Made by a program: the position numbers and the translations under genes
Notes under the pieces: model-generated
What the model was told of the DNA's origin: nothing
What the model saw: only the letters and a program-made list of their open reading frames with translations
Databases searched by the model: none
Shown here: positions 1 to 7,109 of the stretch, piece by piece
How positions within the stretch are numbered: position 1 is the first letter of the stretch
Layout: the number at the start of each line of letters is the position of its first letter
Assembly: GCA_946623205.1 (NCBI GenBank)
Contig: CAMOQV010000026.1
Coordinates: 1-13,165, forward strand
Reading direction: 5' to 3'
DNA: 13,165 bases
Source of the DNA: an uncultured Clostridia bacterium
GTDB lineage: Bacteria > Bacillota > Clostridia > Christensenellales > UBA3700

Positions 1-180
1 TCTTTTTGTAAAATGCCCCAAATTAATTGAAAAATGTTTGTAAAATCACCGTTTTGTCCATAGATTTTACAATATTTTGAATACCAAAAACATTGTCCCA
101 TCCATAATTCAAAACAAGCACATAATGCACAAATTTTAGATCGCTCAATATTGTTTATTGATAATTATTATATAAATTAA
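1..180. other. Gene-free AT-rich region beyond the terminator
   Basis: This stretch has no open frame of useful length, tRNA-like clover or GC-rich hairpin. It is very AT-rich between 139 and 180. It contains the repeated TTGTAAAAT element described separately. It is probably the upstream or downstream region of a gene lying left of the window; its orientation cannot be told. No convincing -35/-10 pair was found on either strand. Confidence 0.6.
6..72. repeat. TTGTAAAAT element: two direct copies and one inverted copy
   Basis: TTGTAAAAT occurs at 6-14 and again at 38-46, a period of 32 bp (about three helix turns). The second copy extends to TTGTAAAATC (38-47) and is mirrored by GATTTTACAA (63-72), a perfect 10-bp inverted repeat with a 15-bp spacer. 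The arrangement is typical of repressor or activator binding sites, but AT-rich sequence makes chance matches more likely. Any target gene would be outside the window to the left. Confidence 0.45.
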
Positions 181-217
181 ATAAATAAAAAATTCGGGGC
201 GAAAGTCGCCCCGAATT
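181..217 (-). terminator. Rho-independent terminator of the operon
   Basis: On the minus strand AATTCGGGGCGA (206-217) pairs perfectly with TCGCCCCGAATT (191-202) around a 3-nt loop: a 12-bp stem with a GC-rich core. It is followed by TTTTATTTATTT (179-190), a T-rich run. The hairpin begins 17 nt after the TAA of the lipoprotein gene (235-237). This is the only strong terminator seen in the window, which supports one transcript for all twelve genes. The plus-strand side of the hairpin is not followed by a T run, so it is directional. Confidence 0.93.
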
Positions 218-234
218 ACGCTCAGATTCAACTG

Positions 235-1272
235 TTACGCAATTTCTACTGCGCCATACTCAAATGAAGCTATAAAGTGTGTATAATCAGCTACACGAGC
301 TTTTAATACGTTATACTTCTTGAAATCACTCTTTTGTGTGTAGTATGGCAATACTCTTTCGCCGAAGTATTCATAAGTATTTAATTGCTTAGTTTTATTC
401 TTATATGTCATTGTGACTCTGTCGTTATATACAGCAGCAGTCTTGTAGAAGTTATATGTAATATCTTCGCCAAATGCTTCCCAGAATGACACATCATCTG
501 CCTTCATAGCATTTTCGTATTCATCTGTTAAAACGCCATTTGATTCAGACTCTTCAATTGTTGTATACAATGTCTTATCCTTATTTGCTTGATAACCGAT
601 AACATTATTGAAATCGATCTTTCCTTCACTATCGTAAGCAAATGCTCTAACGATTTGATATTGCATCATGTGAGTTACGAATCTAAATCCTTTAGTTGCA
701 TCTGTTGCATATGATTCTAAGAATGCATCTTCAGTAAATTGGCCAAAGATTACACCGTACATCATCTCTACACAATACTTATATTCATCTGTACCAGGAG
801 CCGCTGGATCTGAACTTCTATATGTGTAAGTTGCAACTGCTTCTCCTTTATTGTTCTTATCATAATCATCTGATGGAACAACTGGATATACTTTTGCTGT
901 GATAACGTAATTTCCATTGCTATACTTCAATACATAATCAACTGCAGATACTAACCATTTTTCATTCTTATTGTTGTCATAACCGCCATCAACTTTTGTT
1001 CCCTTGAACGCAATATTATCTTCCGCATTTGAGAAGTAAGTTCTCTCAAGAGCTATATTTGCCGTATAAGAAGAAGCCTTAATTGTGCTCATTAAAGCAT
1101 CTAAAGTTTCTTCGCATTTTTGAACATTAGTTTTTGCTTTAGCATAATACTTCTCCATCTTTTCGTAAGACTTTCCATCGAACTTAGAAGAAGAAGCACA
1201 AGCAAACATCATTGTTGCAGATACTACGATTAATGCAATTATTGAAATAACTAATAATAATCTCTTTTTCAT
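235..1272 (-). CDS. Predicted lipoprotein of unknown function
   Basis: A 345-residue exported protein that I do not recognise. Residues 1-25 form a lipoprotein-type signal: MKKR, a hydrophobic core (LLLVISIIALIVVS), then MMFAC with Cys25 as the probable lipidated residue. The lipobox is degenerate (MFAC rather than LxxC), and the next residues are ASSS. The mature part starts with a lysine-rich helical stretch containing KMEKYYAKAKTNVQKCEETL (38-57), then a mixed region rich in Tyr, Asp, Asn and Lys with many predicted strands. No solute-binding, hydrolase or dehydrogenase motif is visible. It is the last gene of the operon, 13 nt after the symporter, with a very strong SD (TAAGGAGG) 8 nt before its ATG, and is followed by the terminator. 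A role in substrate capture, or in sensing at the membrane next to the symporter, is possible but unproven. Confidence 0.85.
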   Translation of the reverse strand: MKKRLLLVISIIALIVVSATMMFACASSSKFDGKSYEKMEKYYAKAKTNVQKCEETLDALMSTIKASSYTANIALERTYFSNAEDNIAFKGTKVDGGYDNNKNEKWLVSAVDYVLKYSNGNYVITAKVYPVVPSDDYDKNNKGEAVATYTYRSSDPAAPGTDEYKYCVEMMYGVIFGQFTEDAFLESYATDATKGFRFVTHMMQYQIVRAFAYDSEGKIDFNNVIGYQANKDKTLYTTIEESESNGVLTDEYENAMKADDVSFWEAFGEDITYNFYKTAAVYNDRVTMTYKNKTKQLNTYEYFGERVLPYYTQKSDFKKYNVLKARVADYTHFIASFEYGAVEIA

Positions 1273-1280
1273 ACCTATGC

Positions 1281-1288
1281 CCTCCTTA
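1281..1288 (-). promoter_or_regulatory. Stop-embedded strong SD for the lipoprotein gene
   Basis: TAAGGAGG, the strongest SD in the window, begins with the symporter's TAA stop and is 8 nt before the lipoprotein ATG at 1272. It predicts high translation of the last gene. Confidence 0.82.
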
Positions 1289-3019
1289 GTCCTTCTTTGT
1301 TTCTTCTTCAGATGAAGCTTCTTCTTCGTTAATTAGATTTTGTGTTGCTTCAGCCATAATTTGTGATTCTGCGGCTGTGCTTTCATCGTTTGTTGTTTGC
1401 TCGATTTGAACTGCAAGACCAGCATCTTCAATCTTTACAGCTTCATCCTCAACAATTGTGCCCTCTTCGACAACATTTTGAGCTGCAACTGGGTTTCCGT
1501 TTTCATCTAACTTAGCGGCATCTTTAGCACGCTTAATTTCAAGTCTAGCTTGGATTTCTGCCATCTTCTTACCGCTCAATTTATAGAATAGAATTGGGAT
1601 AATAGATACTAAGTTTGTTACAGCTGGAACGATTGTATAAATCATAATCAAACCAGTCTTAGTAAACTCTGTTTGTAATGGCTTATGTCCTTCAATATAT
1701 CCCATTGGTTGAGCAAACATGAAGAATACTAGAAGGAAGCTTAGAACATAATCCTTAAATCCACTTGAGATCTTACTTCTTAAGCTCATTAATGAGAATG
1801 TAATACCTTCACATCTATCACCTGTCTTATCTTCCCAGTAATCCAATGTATCTGTAGCCATTAAGTGAGGAATTACGTTCAAAATACCAACTGGAATCAT
1901 AGCGACGAACATCATACCTGCAAGTAGTATCCAGCCCCATGTCTTTGGTAAATTCTCTACGCCTACAGCTAAAGTTATAAAGAAGATTACAGCTAAAGCT
2001 ACAGAGTGCCATATTGTAGCAACAATGAATAGCTTTTTAGAATCCATAATCTTTCTCATCTTAGGCGCAATCATCATACCTATCATAGACGCGACGGCAC
2101 CAGGAATTGAGAATACAATTTGTAATGAACCTTTTCCAATAACATATGAAACTACATATAGAATCATAGCTGAAACTAAGTTTCTAAAGAATGTTAACAA
2201 ATTAGATAGAATCAACAACATAAATTGTTTATTCTTAAATAAATATTTAAATCCTTCCCAAACACTTGGTGTTTCCTTAGTTGGCTCAAGTCTTTCCTTA
2301 ATTGTCATAGCACCTAATAACATAAAGATAGGTCCTAAAATACCAATAACGATACCCATCCACATATATGAAGATGAATAATCATCATGAGTAAATAACA
2401 AGAATGCTGTTAGAAGAACTAATGCAGATTGTTCACCAATACTTCCTAAAATACGAGAAATAGAAATAATTTTTGCTCTTTCATCTGTATTTGGAGAAGC
2501 TACAGCTGGAATACCATCTAGTGGAACACCGATAATAGTTCCTAACAATCCGTATGCGATATATGTAACATACATATACACAATCTTTCCTGTCATGTTC
2601 ATTCCTGCATAAATTGAAGGCAAGAACATAAATATAGTTACAATACCCCAAGGAATAGCACCAAAGAACAAGTATGGTCTCATCTTACCCCATCTTGTTC
2701 TTGTTTTATCTACGATAGCACCCATGATTGGGTCGTTTAAACCATCGAAGATTTTAGTAATCAAGAACATCAAACCTACTGCGCTAGCGTTGATTCCGAC
2801 ACATGATGTATAGAAATACAACAAGTAACCTTGAACCAAACCAGTAACAGCACTTGATGCGAATCTTGCTAAACTGAATAACCAGTAATCTCTAGGCTTT
2901 AAATACTTCTTACCTAAAAGAGCTTGCTCTTCTGCAGATAAGTTGTCAGTTCCACCTTGAGTGGCATCAGATTCAGCAACAACAACTGCTTCGTTGTTCA
3001 TTGTTGTTTCTTCGCTCAC
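1286..3019 (-). CDS. GPH-family sugar:cation symporter (MFS) with long acidic C-terminal tail
   Basis: Inner-membrane transporter of the glycoside-pentoside-hexuronide:cation symporter family (MelB, XylP and UidB relatives), expected to import the glycoside or uronide used by this operon with H+ or Na+. About 12 hydrophobic segments can be picked out between residues 44 and 480. The family signature after the second segment is FDGLNDPIMGAIVDKTRTRW (91-110), followed by GKMRPYLFFG. The start is GTG at 3019, set by GGAGGG (3027-3032) 7 nt upstream. The internal ATG at codon 7 is too far from it. A ~40-residue hydrophilic N-terminus and a ~98-residue C-terminal tail (from KLSGKKM at 480) rich in Glu, Asp, Ala and Thr are unusual additions; typical family members have about 450-480 residues. 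It lies between the hydrolase and the lipoprotein gene. Confidence 0.93.
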   Translation of the reverse strand: MSEETTMNNEAVVVAESDATQGGTDNLSAEEQALLGKKYLKPRDYWLFSLARFASSAVTGLVQGYLLYFYTSCVGINASAVGLMFLITKIFDGLNDPIMGAIVDKTRTRWGKMRPYLFFGAIPWGIVTIFMFLPSIYAGMNMTGKIVYMYVTYIAYGLLGTIIGVPLDGIPAVASPNTDERAKIISISRILGSIGEQSALVLLTAFLLFTHDDYSSSYMWMGIVIGILGPIFMLLGAMTIKERLEPTKETPSVWEGFKYLFKNKQFMLLILSNLLTFFRNLVSAMILYVVSYVIGKGSLQIVFSIPGAVASMIGMMIAPKMRKIMDSKKLFIVATIWHSVALAVIFFITLAVGVENLPKTWGWILLAGMMFVAMIPVGILNVIPHLMATDTLDYWEDKTGDRCEGITFSLMSLRSKISSGFKDYVLSFLLVFFMFAQPMGYIEGHKPLQTEFTKTGLIMIYTIVPAVTNLVSIIPILFYKLSGKKMAEIQARLEIKRAKDAAKLDENGNPVAAQNVVEEGTIVEDEAVKIEDAGLAVQIEQTTNDESTAAESQIMAEATQNLINEEEASSEEETKKD

Positions 3020-3026
3020 AATTAAA

Positions 3027-3032
3027 CCCTCC
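3027..3032 (-). promoter_or_regulatory. SD supporting a GTG start for the symporter
   Basis: GGAGGG is 7 nt before GTG at 3019 and 25 nt before the first in-frame ATG at 3001, so the GTG is the likely initiation codon. Confidence 0.78.
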
Positions 3033-3035
3033 GTT

Positions 3036-4964
3036 TTATTTTTCTATTTTCTTACTAAAGAACTTGCCATCTGGATAACTTAATACAAAAGCACCAGTTG
3101 AAGACCAAGCTTGTAGTAATGAACCGTCTTTTTGTAATGGGCTAAAGAACTCGATTGGAGTATAATTGCCCTTTTCTATGTTGTATGTAAACCAACGTGT
3201 TAATGGATAAATATAATCCATACCATACATCAATTTAGCATAAGCATAAATTGAAGATAGATATGGCCAATCTCCACCATTATGGTAATAATAAGGAAGA
3301 GATGACTTTTGAACAATATCTTGAATATTCTTGTAGAAAGGATATACAGCAAGTGTACCGAAATCCCCTGCTACTTGTTCAGTATTGTTCTTACTCTCTA
3401 ACCATTTTTCCATATTTTGAAGCATTCTAATAGCTCTATCTTTTGGAGCAACTTCAAATAAAGCAGCTACAACTGTATCGATAGATAAGTTATCTTCAGT
3501 AAAGCCTTCAGACTTGTAGTTGATATACCAGCCCTTTTCTTCATCCCATAGAAGATCGTTAATGCTCTTTTTAACTTTTTCATGCATAGCTGCATACTTC
3601 TTAGAAAGCTCTATATCAGACAATTTGAATATCTCGCTTAAGCAATATAAAGCTCTGCAATATAACACTTCATCATATGTGCAATATGTTGATCTAAATA
3701 CGTTGTCACACCAGTCTCTTCTGTTGAACATACCGCCCTTAATCAAAAGACCTGTTGATTCTTCAACTTCTTCATATAATCTATCTAAAACTAATCTTGC
3801 GCTGTCTAATACTGTTCCGCAAGCAACAGATTCAGATAATATAGATTTATCATTTGTATGCGCGATATAGTCATAAAGCATCATTACAAAGAATGATGGT
3901 GAATCATAGTGATTTCCCCAATAGTTCTTGAAATTAAACTTAACAGCACTTGGACATTCGCCTTTTGAGTTAATACCATTTGCAAGTGTGATAATTTCAT
4001 TTCTAACTAACTTTGGTTGTACTGGCAATACGCTAAGTACTGTCCAATAAGCATCTCTATAATATGTTCTTGCTGGGAATTGATATACAATACCAGCCAA
4101 GAATCCTTTGAACTTATTTAATTCTTTATAGTTAGATAAAGATGTATTTAGAAGTGACTTATAATAAGCATTCATAAATTCATCCTTCAATTCTACTGGG
4201 CACTTTAGAGAATCAATATATGCATCAGTATCTTTAATTGCATTATCAAAGTTCTTTAGAGCTTCTTGAACGTCGCAGAAAGTGAAATCTGTTCTAGTAC
4301 CGGCTGAGATTACGAATCTAAATGTTTTTGTCTCTCCCTTGGCAATTTTAGCGCCATAACCAAATTGGTTAACGAATCCTCTTTCTGATTCAAGCGCAAT
4401 TGGCTCTGTTGAAATGGCAATATCTAAATAGAAATCACCTAAAACATCTCCACGGATATATCCTGTTCCATCTTCGTTTATTGTTAAGCCATTTCTTTTT
4501 GATCTACAAAAACCTGCAAGCAAAGTAGCAATTGTTTTTGGAGATAATCTATTAGCAAGTAATTGCTCAACATAAGAGCCATAGTTAATACCAAAATTGT
4601 TAACTACTCTAAAATCAATATCTCTCTTTGCCTTAACTTTGTTTTGCACATAAATACAGTTATTCTTTTGATCCAAAAATTGCAAAATTTCAATATCAAA
4701 ATCTTTAGTCTCAAAAGTTGTAACTTGTTTTTTACCAACCATTTCAACATGCTTTTTTGCATTCCAATCAAAAGCTACACCATCTACACTAATTAAGTTA
4801 TAGTATGCTGAAAATACTGAAAACTTATTCATAACAGCATATTTAGGAATAGCTCCTTTGCCGTTGAATTGTGCAGTAATTAAATTGTTTGCAACATCAT
4901 AATTTGTATCATTATGAAATGCTTCATCTACTATTATTTTTCCATCTTTATAACTAACACTCAT
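3036..4964 (-). CDS. Cytoplasmic six-hairpin (alpha/alpha)6-barrel glycoside hydrolase, family unassigned
   Basis: A 642-residue protein with no signal peptide. The first ~250 residues are beta-rich, as in the N-terminal sandwich of many (alpha/alpha)6 glycosidases. The rest carries aromatic and acidic motifs of a six-hairpin barrel: YYRDAYW (301-307), YDSPSFFVMMLYDY (353-366), FNRRDWCDN (413-421), NLSIDTVVAALF (492-503), HNGGDWPYLSS (561-571) and IEFFSPLQKDGSLLQAWSS (604-622). The last block resembles the E...P..G..QxWS motif of debranching-enzyme C-domains and GH63-like enzymes, where the Glu is the catalytic base; D304, D417 or D565 could be the acid. The start is ATG 4964: GGG (4972-4974) is 7 nt upstream, whereas the in-frame TTG at 4970 is too close. 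It sits just before the symporter gene, so it likely cleaves the imported glycoside. Substrate unknown. Confidence 0.82.
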   Translation of the reverse strand: MSVSYKDGKIIVDEAFHNDTNYDVANNLITAQFNGKGAIPKYAVMNKFSVFSAYYNLISVDGVAFDWNAKKHVEMVGKKQVTTFETKDFDIEILQFLDQKNNCIYVQNKVKAKRDIDFRVVNNFGINYGSYVEQLLANRLSPKTIATLLAGFCRSKRNGLTINEDGTGYIRGDVLGDFYLDIAISTEPIALESERGFVNQFGYGAKIAKGETKTFRFVISAGTRTDFTFCDVQEALKNFDNAIKDTDAYIDSLKCPVELKDEFMNAYYKSLLNTSLSNYKELNKFKGFLAGIVYQFPARTYYRDAYWTVLSVLPVQPKLVRNEIITLANGINSKGECPSAVKFNFKNYWGNHYDSPSFFVMMLYDYIAHTNDKSILSESVACGTVLDSARLVLDRLYEEVEESTGLLIKGGMFNRRDWCDNVFRSTYCTYDEVLYCRALYCLSEIFKLSDIELSKKYAAMHEKVKKSINDLLWDEEKGWYINYKSEGFTEDNLSIDTVVAALFEVAPKDRAIRMLQNMEKWLESKNNTEQVAGDFGTLAVYPFYKNIQDIVQKSSLPYYYHNGGDWPYLSSIYAYAKLMYGMDYIYPLTRWFTYNIEKGNYTPIEFFSPLQKDGSLLQAWSSTGAFVLSYPDGKFFSKKIEK

Positions 4965-4973
4965 ATTCAAACC

Positions 4974-6146
4974 CTATTTCTTACTAGCTTTTGCTTCTTC
5001 AGCCTTTCTCTTTTCTAATTCAGCAATAAACAAATCTTCATCTAATGGTAATGTAATTTCCTTTCCTGTCCAAGCAGATAGGTGAATTGCATTAGAGAAT
5101 GTTAATCCATTTAGACCTTCTTCATATGTACCAATTAGTTTCTTTTCTTTACCTAAAATAACATTAGATAAGTTTCTAAATACGTCTGGGTGTTGCATTC
5201 CCTTATTCTTGATTAATTTTTCTAGAATCTCAAAATATGAATATTTGTAAGTAATAGTCTTAGACTTTGGCTTACCCATAAATACTTTATTTGTTGCAGA
5301 AAATTCTGGTTCTTTTGTTTCAAGCTTTGTGTATTCCATCTTCATCATCCAATCATTTGGACCTGAAATAACAATCTTACCGCCATCACCTGTGATTTCC
5401 AATCTATTTGTTCCTGGAGCATCATGTGTAGATGTAATAAACACACCTGTTGCACCGTTTTCAAATTCACAACAAGCAGTAACGTCGTTTTCTACGTTAA
5501 TCTTTCTACCAACAGTTTTGGCTGTTGCCCAAACCTTTTTAATCTTTTGTCCAGCTAGCCAAGTAAATAGGTCTAATTGATGTGGATCTTGGTTAATTAA
5601 AACGCCGCCGCCTTCGCCAGCCCATGTGCCTCTCCAGCCACCTTGATCGTAATATGCTTGTGGTCTATACCAGTTAGTAATAATCCAAACAATTCTCTTT
5701 AGGTTACCAAGTTCGCCAGATTCAATAATCTCTTTAGCCTTTCTATAAACCTTATTTGTTCTTTGGTTTAAAAGCAATGCACAAATTTGATTTGGCTTTG
5801 TCTTTGCATATTCAACTGTTTCTCTAACGGCTTTTGTATATACGCCTGCTGGTTTATCACTCATTACGTGAAGACCTGCATCTAATACATCCTTTACAAT
5901 TTGTGGGTGGAAATAGTGAGGTGTCTCAACTAATACTACATCGATAAGACCACTCTTTAACATTTCCTTATAATCTGAGAAAATTTTAACGCCCTTCAAT
6001 CTGCCTTCAGCCCATTTACGTCTATCTTCTTTGATATCGCAAATAGCTGTTAGAACAGCATTCTTATCATAGCCATCAAAAAGAAATTCTGCGTATTTAT
6101 GACCTTGTGCGCCTACACCAATAATTCCATATCTAACCTTTTCCAT
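4974..6146 (-). CDS. Gfo/Idh/MocA family oxidoreductase (paralogue B)
   Basis: Predicted NAD(P)-dependent sugar oxidoreductase, 390 residues from the chosen start. Motifs: YGIIGVGAQGHKY (6-18), AICD (34-37), VETPHYFHP (73-81), SDKP (96-99; Asp replaces the usual Glu of EKP, K98 kept), LNQRTNKVYRKA (126-137), WYRPQAYYDQGGWRGTW (159-175), GEGGGVLINQ (177-186) and HQLDLFTW (189-196). The usual Asp of DxGxHxxD is Asn185. These blocks are shared with the oxidoreductase at 7110-8243. The start is the ATG at 6146 because AAGGAG (6153-6158) lies 6 nt upstream; an earlier in-frame ATG at 6173 would place that SD inside the coding region and overlap the preceding gene. The C-terminus ends in a Lys/Glu/Ala-rich helix. 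Probably acts with the isomerase-like protein just upstream; substrate unknown. Confidence 0.9.
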   Translation of the reverse strand: MEKVRYGIIGVGAQGHKYAEFLFDGYDKNAVLTAICDIKEDRRKWAEGRLKGVKIFSDYKEMLKSGLIDVVLVETPHYFHPQIVKDVLDAGLHVMSDKPAGVYTKAVRETVEYAKTKPNQICALLLNQRTNKVYRKAKEIIESGELGNLKRIVWIITNWYRPQAYYDQGGWRGTWAGEGGGVLINQDPHQLDLFTWLAGQKIKKVWATAKTVGRKINVENDVTACCEFENGATGVFITSTHDAPGTNRLEITGDGGKIVISGPNDWMMKMEYTKLETKEPEFSATNKVFMGKPKSKTITYKYSYFEILEKLIKNKGMQHPDVFRNLSNVILGKEKKLIGTYEEGLNGLTFSNAIHLSAWTGKEITLPLDEDLFIAELEKRKAEEAKASKK

Positions 6147-6152
6147 AACTAA

Positions 6153-6159
6153 CTCCTTA
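6153..6159 (-). promoter_or_regulatory. Stop-embedded SD that decides the start of oxidoreductase paralogue B
   Basis: TAAGGAG: the TAA is the stop of the isomerase-like gene. AAGGAG is 6 nt before the ATG at 6146, so the longer frame starting at 6173 is rejected. Confidence 0.82.
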
Positions 6160-7098
6160 TTCCTTTTCAGCATATGCCTTGTCTAATAATTTCTTTAGAC
6201 CTTGGTATTGCCATGTAACTATAGTTTTTCTGTCTACTTTTTGCCATCTCTTGATGCCCATTCCAGCATCAATTCTCTTAAATACTCTATGCCAGTATCT
6301 TACATATGGAACGATCCATGTAATCCACCAGAAGCAGTTGAAAAGAATCTTTGCTTCTGCGTATTTTCCAGTATGAGGTTCTAGTGTCATGAATCCATCA
6401 TATTTTCTATTTACGATTAAATCGTGAATCATATTTTCATATCCGCCTTCACCAAGTCCGATTGGAACTTCAACCTTTTCTGGTGAACAATCTTTAATAT
6501 GATAATAAACAACCTTATCCTTTAACATCTCGTAAGCTTGAGGTGCATTACAATTGCATTGGATGAAGTTTGAAGCATCAAATGCTAATTGGAATTGTGG
6601 GTCATTGATTTCATTGTATAGTTTTAGAACTCTTTCTGGAGTATCTGCATAAATCTTCTTTTCGTTTTCATGAAGAAGAATTACATCTGTGCCTTTTACC
6701 TTTTCCAAGAATCCTCTAATCTTCTTTACTACAACTGGAAAATATTCATCATAGTTTCCTTTTGCATCAACATGGAATGAGAACATTCTGATATACTTGC
6801 ATCCCATAATCTTACAAATCTTTACTAATTCTTCAAGTTTTTTCAATTGAACTTGATATGCTTCATCATCATATAAACCAATTTTACCGATAGGTGAACC
6901 AATTGAAGAGAACTTAATACCATATTCATCTAGAATAGGTTTAATTTCCTTTTCAAATTCTTCTGCTGTATATGTAGAAATATTTCTACCATTTACGACT
7001 CTTGGGCAAAGATACTTTTCCCCAAAAGATTTAATTAACTCACATTGTTCTCTTAAATCTGAACTTGCTTCATCATAAAACCCTGAAATCTTAACCAT
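6157..7098 (-). CDS. Sugar phosphate isomerase/epimerase-like TIM barrel (AP endonuclease 2 fold)
   Basis: A xylose-isomerase-like TIM barrel of 313 residues, probably a metal-dependent isomerase, epimerase or keto-sugar lyase/hydratase. Metal-ligand candidates follow the family order: E144 (LLHENE), D174 (LAFDASNF), H200 (YYHIKD) and E240 (MTLEPH). GLGEGGY (214-220) is the typical loop before the last strand. After EPH, where relatives usually run quickly to the end, there is an extra stretch at about 250-285 rich in Trp, Phe and Tyr (ILFNCFWWITWIVPYVRYW, then basic residues), before a final helix. It lies between two paralogous Gfo/Idh/MocA oxidoreductases, 11 and 10 nt from them. Such pairs occur in inositol catabolism and in 3-keto-glycoside or C-glycoside cleavage. 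GGAGG precedes its ATG. Reaction not assignable from sequence. Confidence 0.85.
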   Translation of the reverse strand: MVKISGFYDEASSDLREQCELIKSFGEKYLCPRVVNGRNISTYTAEEFEKEIKPILDEYGIKFSSIGSPIGKIGLYDDEAYQVQLKKLEELVKICKIMGCKYIRMFSFHVDAKGNYDEYFPVVVKKIRGFLEKVKGTDVILLHENEKKIYADTPERVLKLYNEINDPQFQLAFDASNFIQCNCNAPQAYEMLKDKVVYYHIKDCSPEKVEVPIGLGEGGYENMIHDLIVNRKYDGFMTLEPHTGKYAEAKILFNCFWWITWIVPYVRYWHRVFKRIDAGMGIKRWQKVDRKTIVTWQYQGLKKLLDKAYAEKE

Positions 7099-7109
7099 AA
7101 ATCCTCCAA

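Noticed and set aside
1301..1330. GAAGCTTC palindrome and TCT/TTC repeats near the symporter's 3' end as a regulatory hairpin
   Set aside because: It is explained by Glu/Ser-rich coding (EEEASSEEE) and the stem is weak.
2025..2381. 118-codon open frame on the plus strand inside the symporter gene
   Set aside because: It is antisense to a clearly coding transmembrane region, with no SD and no recognisable motif; a shadow frame.
3520..3870. 116-codon plus-strand frame inside the glycoside hydrolase gene
   Set aside because: Antisense to conserved hydrolase motifs, with low-complexity Ser/Leu composition and no SD; a shadow frame.
4965..4970. TTG start for the glycoside hydrolase at 4970
   Set aside because: The GGG core is only one base away; the ATG two codons later has normal spacing.
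6147..6173. Longer start for oxidoreductase paralogue B at 6173
   Set aside because: It would translate the SD AAGGAG and overlap the previous gene; the ATG at 6146 has ideal spacing and begins directly at the Rossmann strand.
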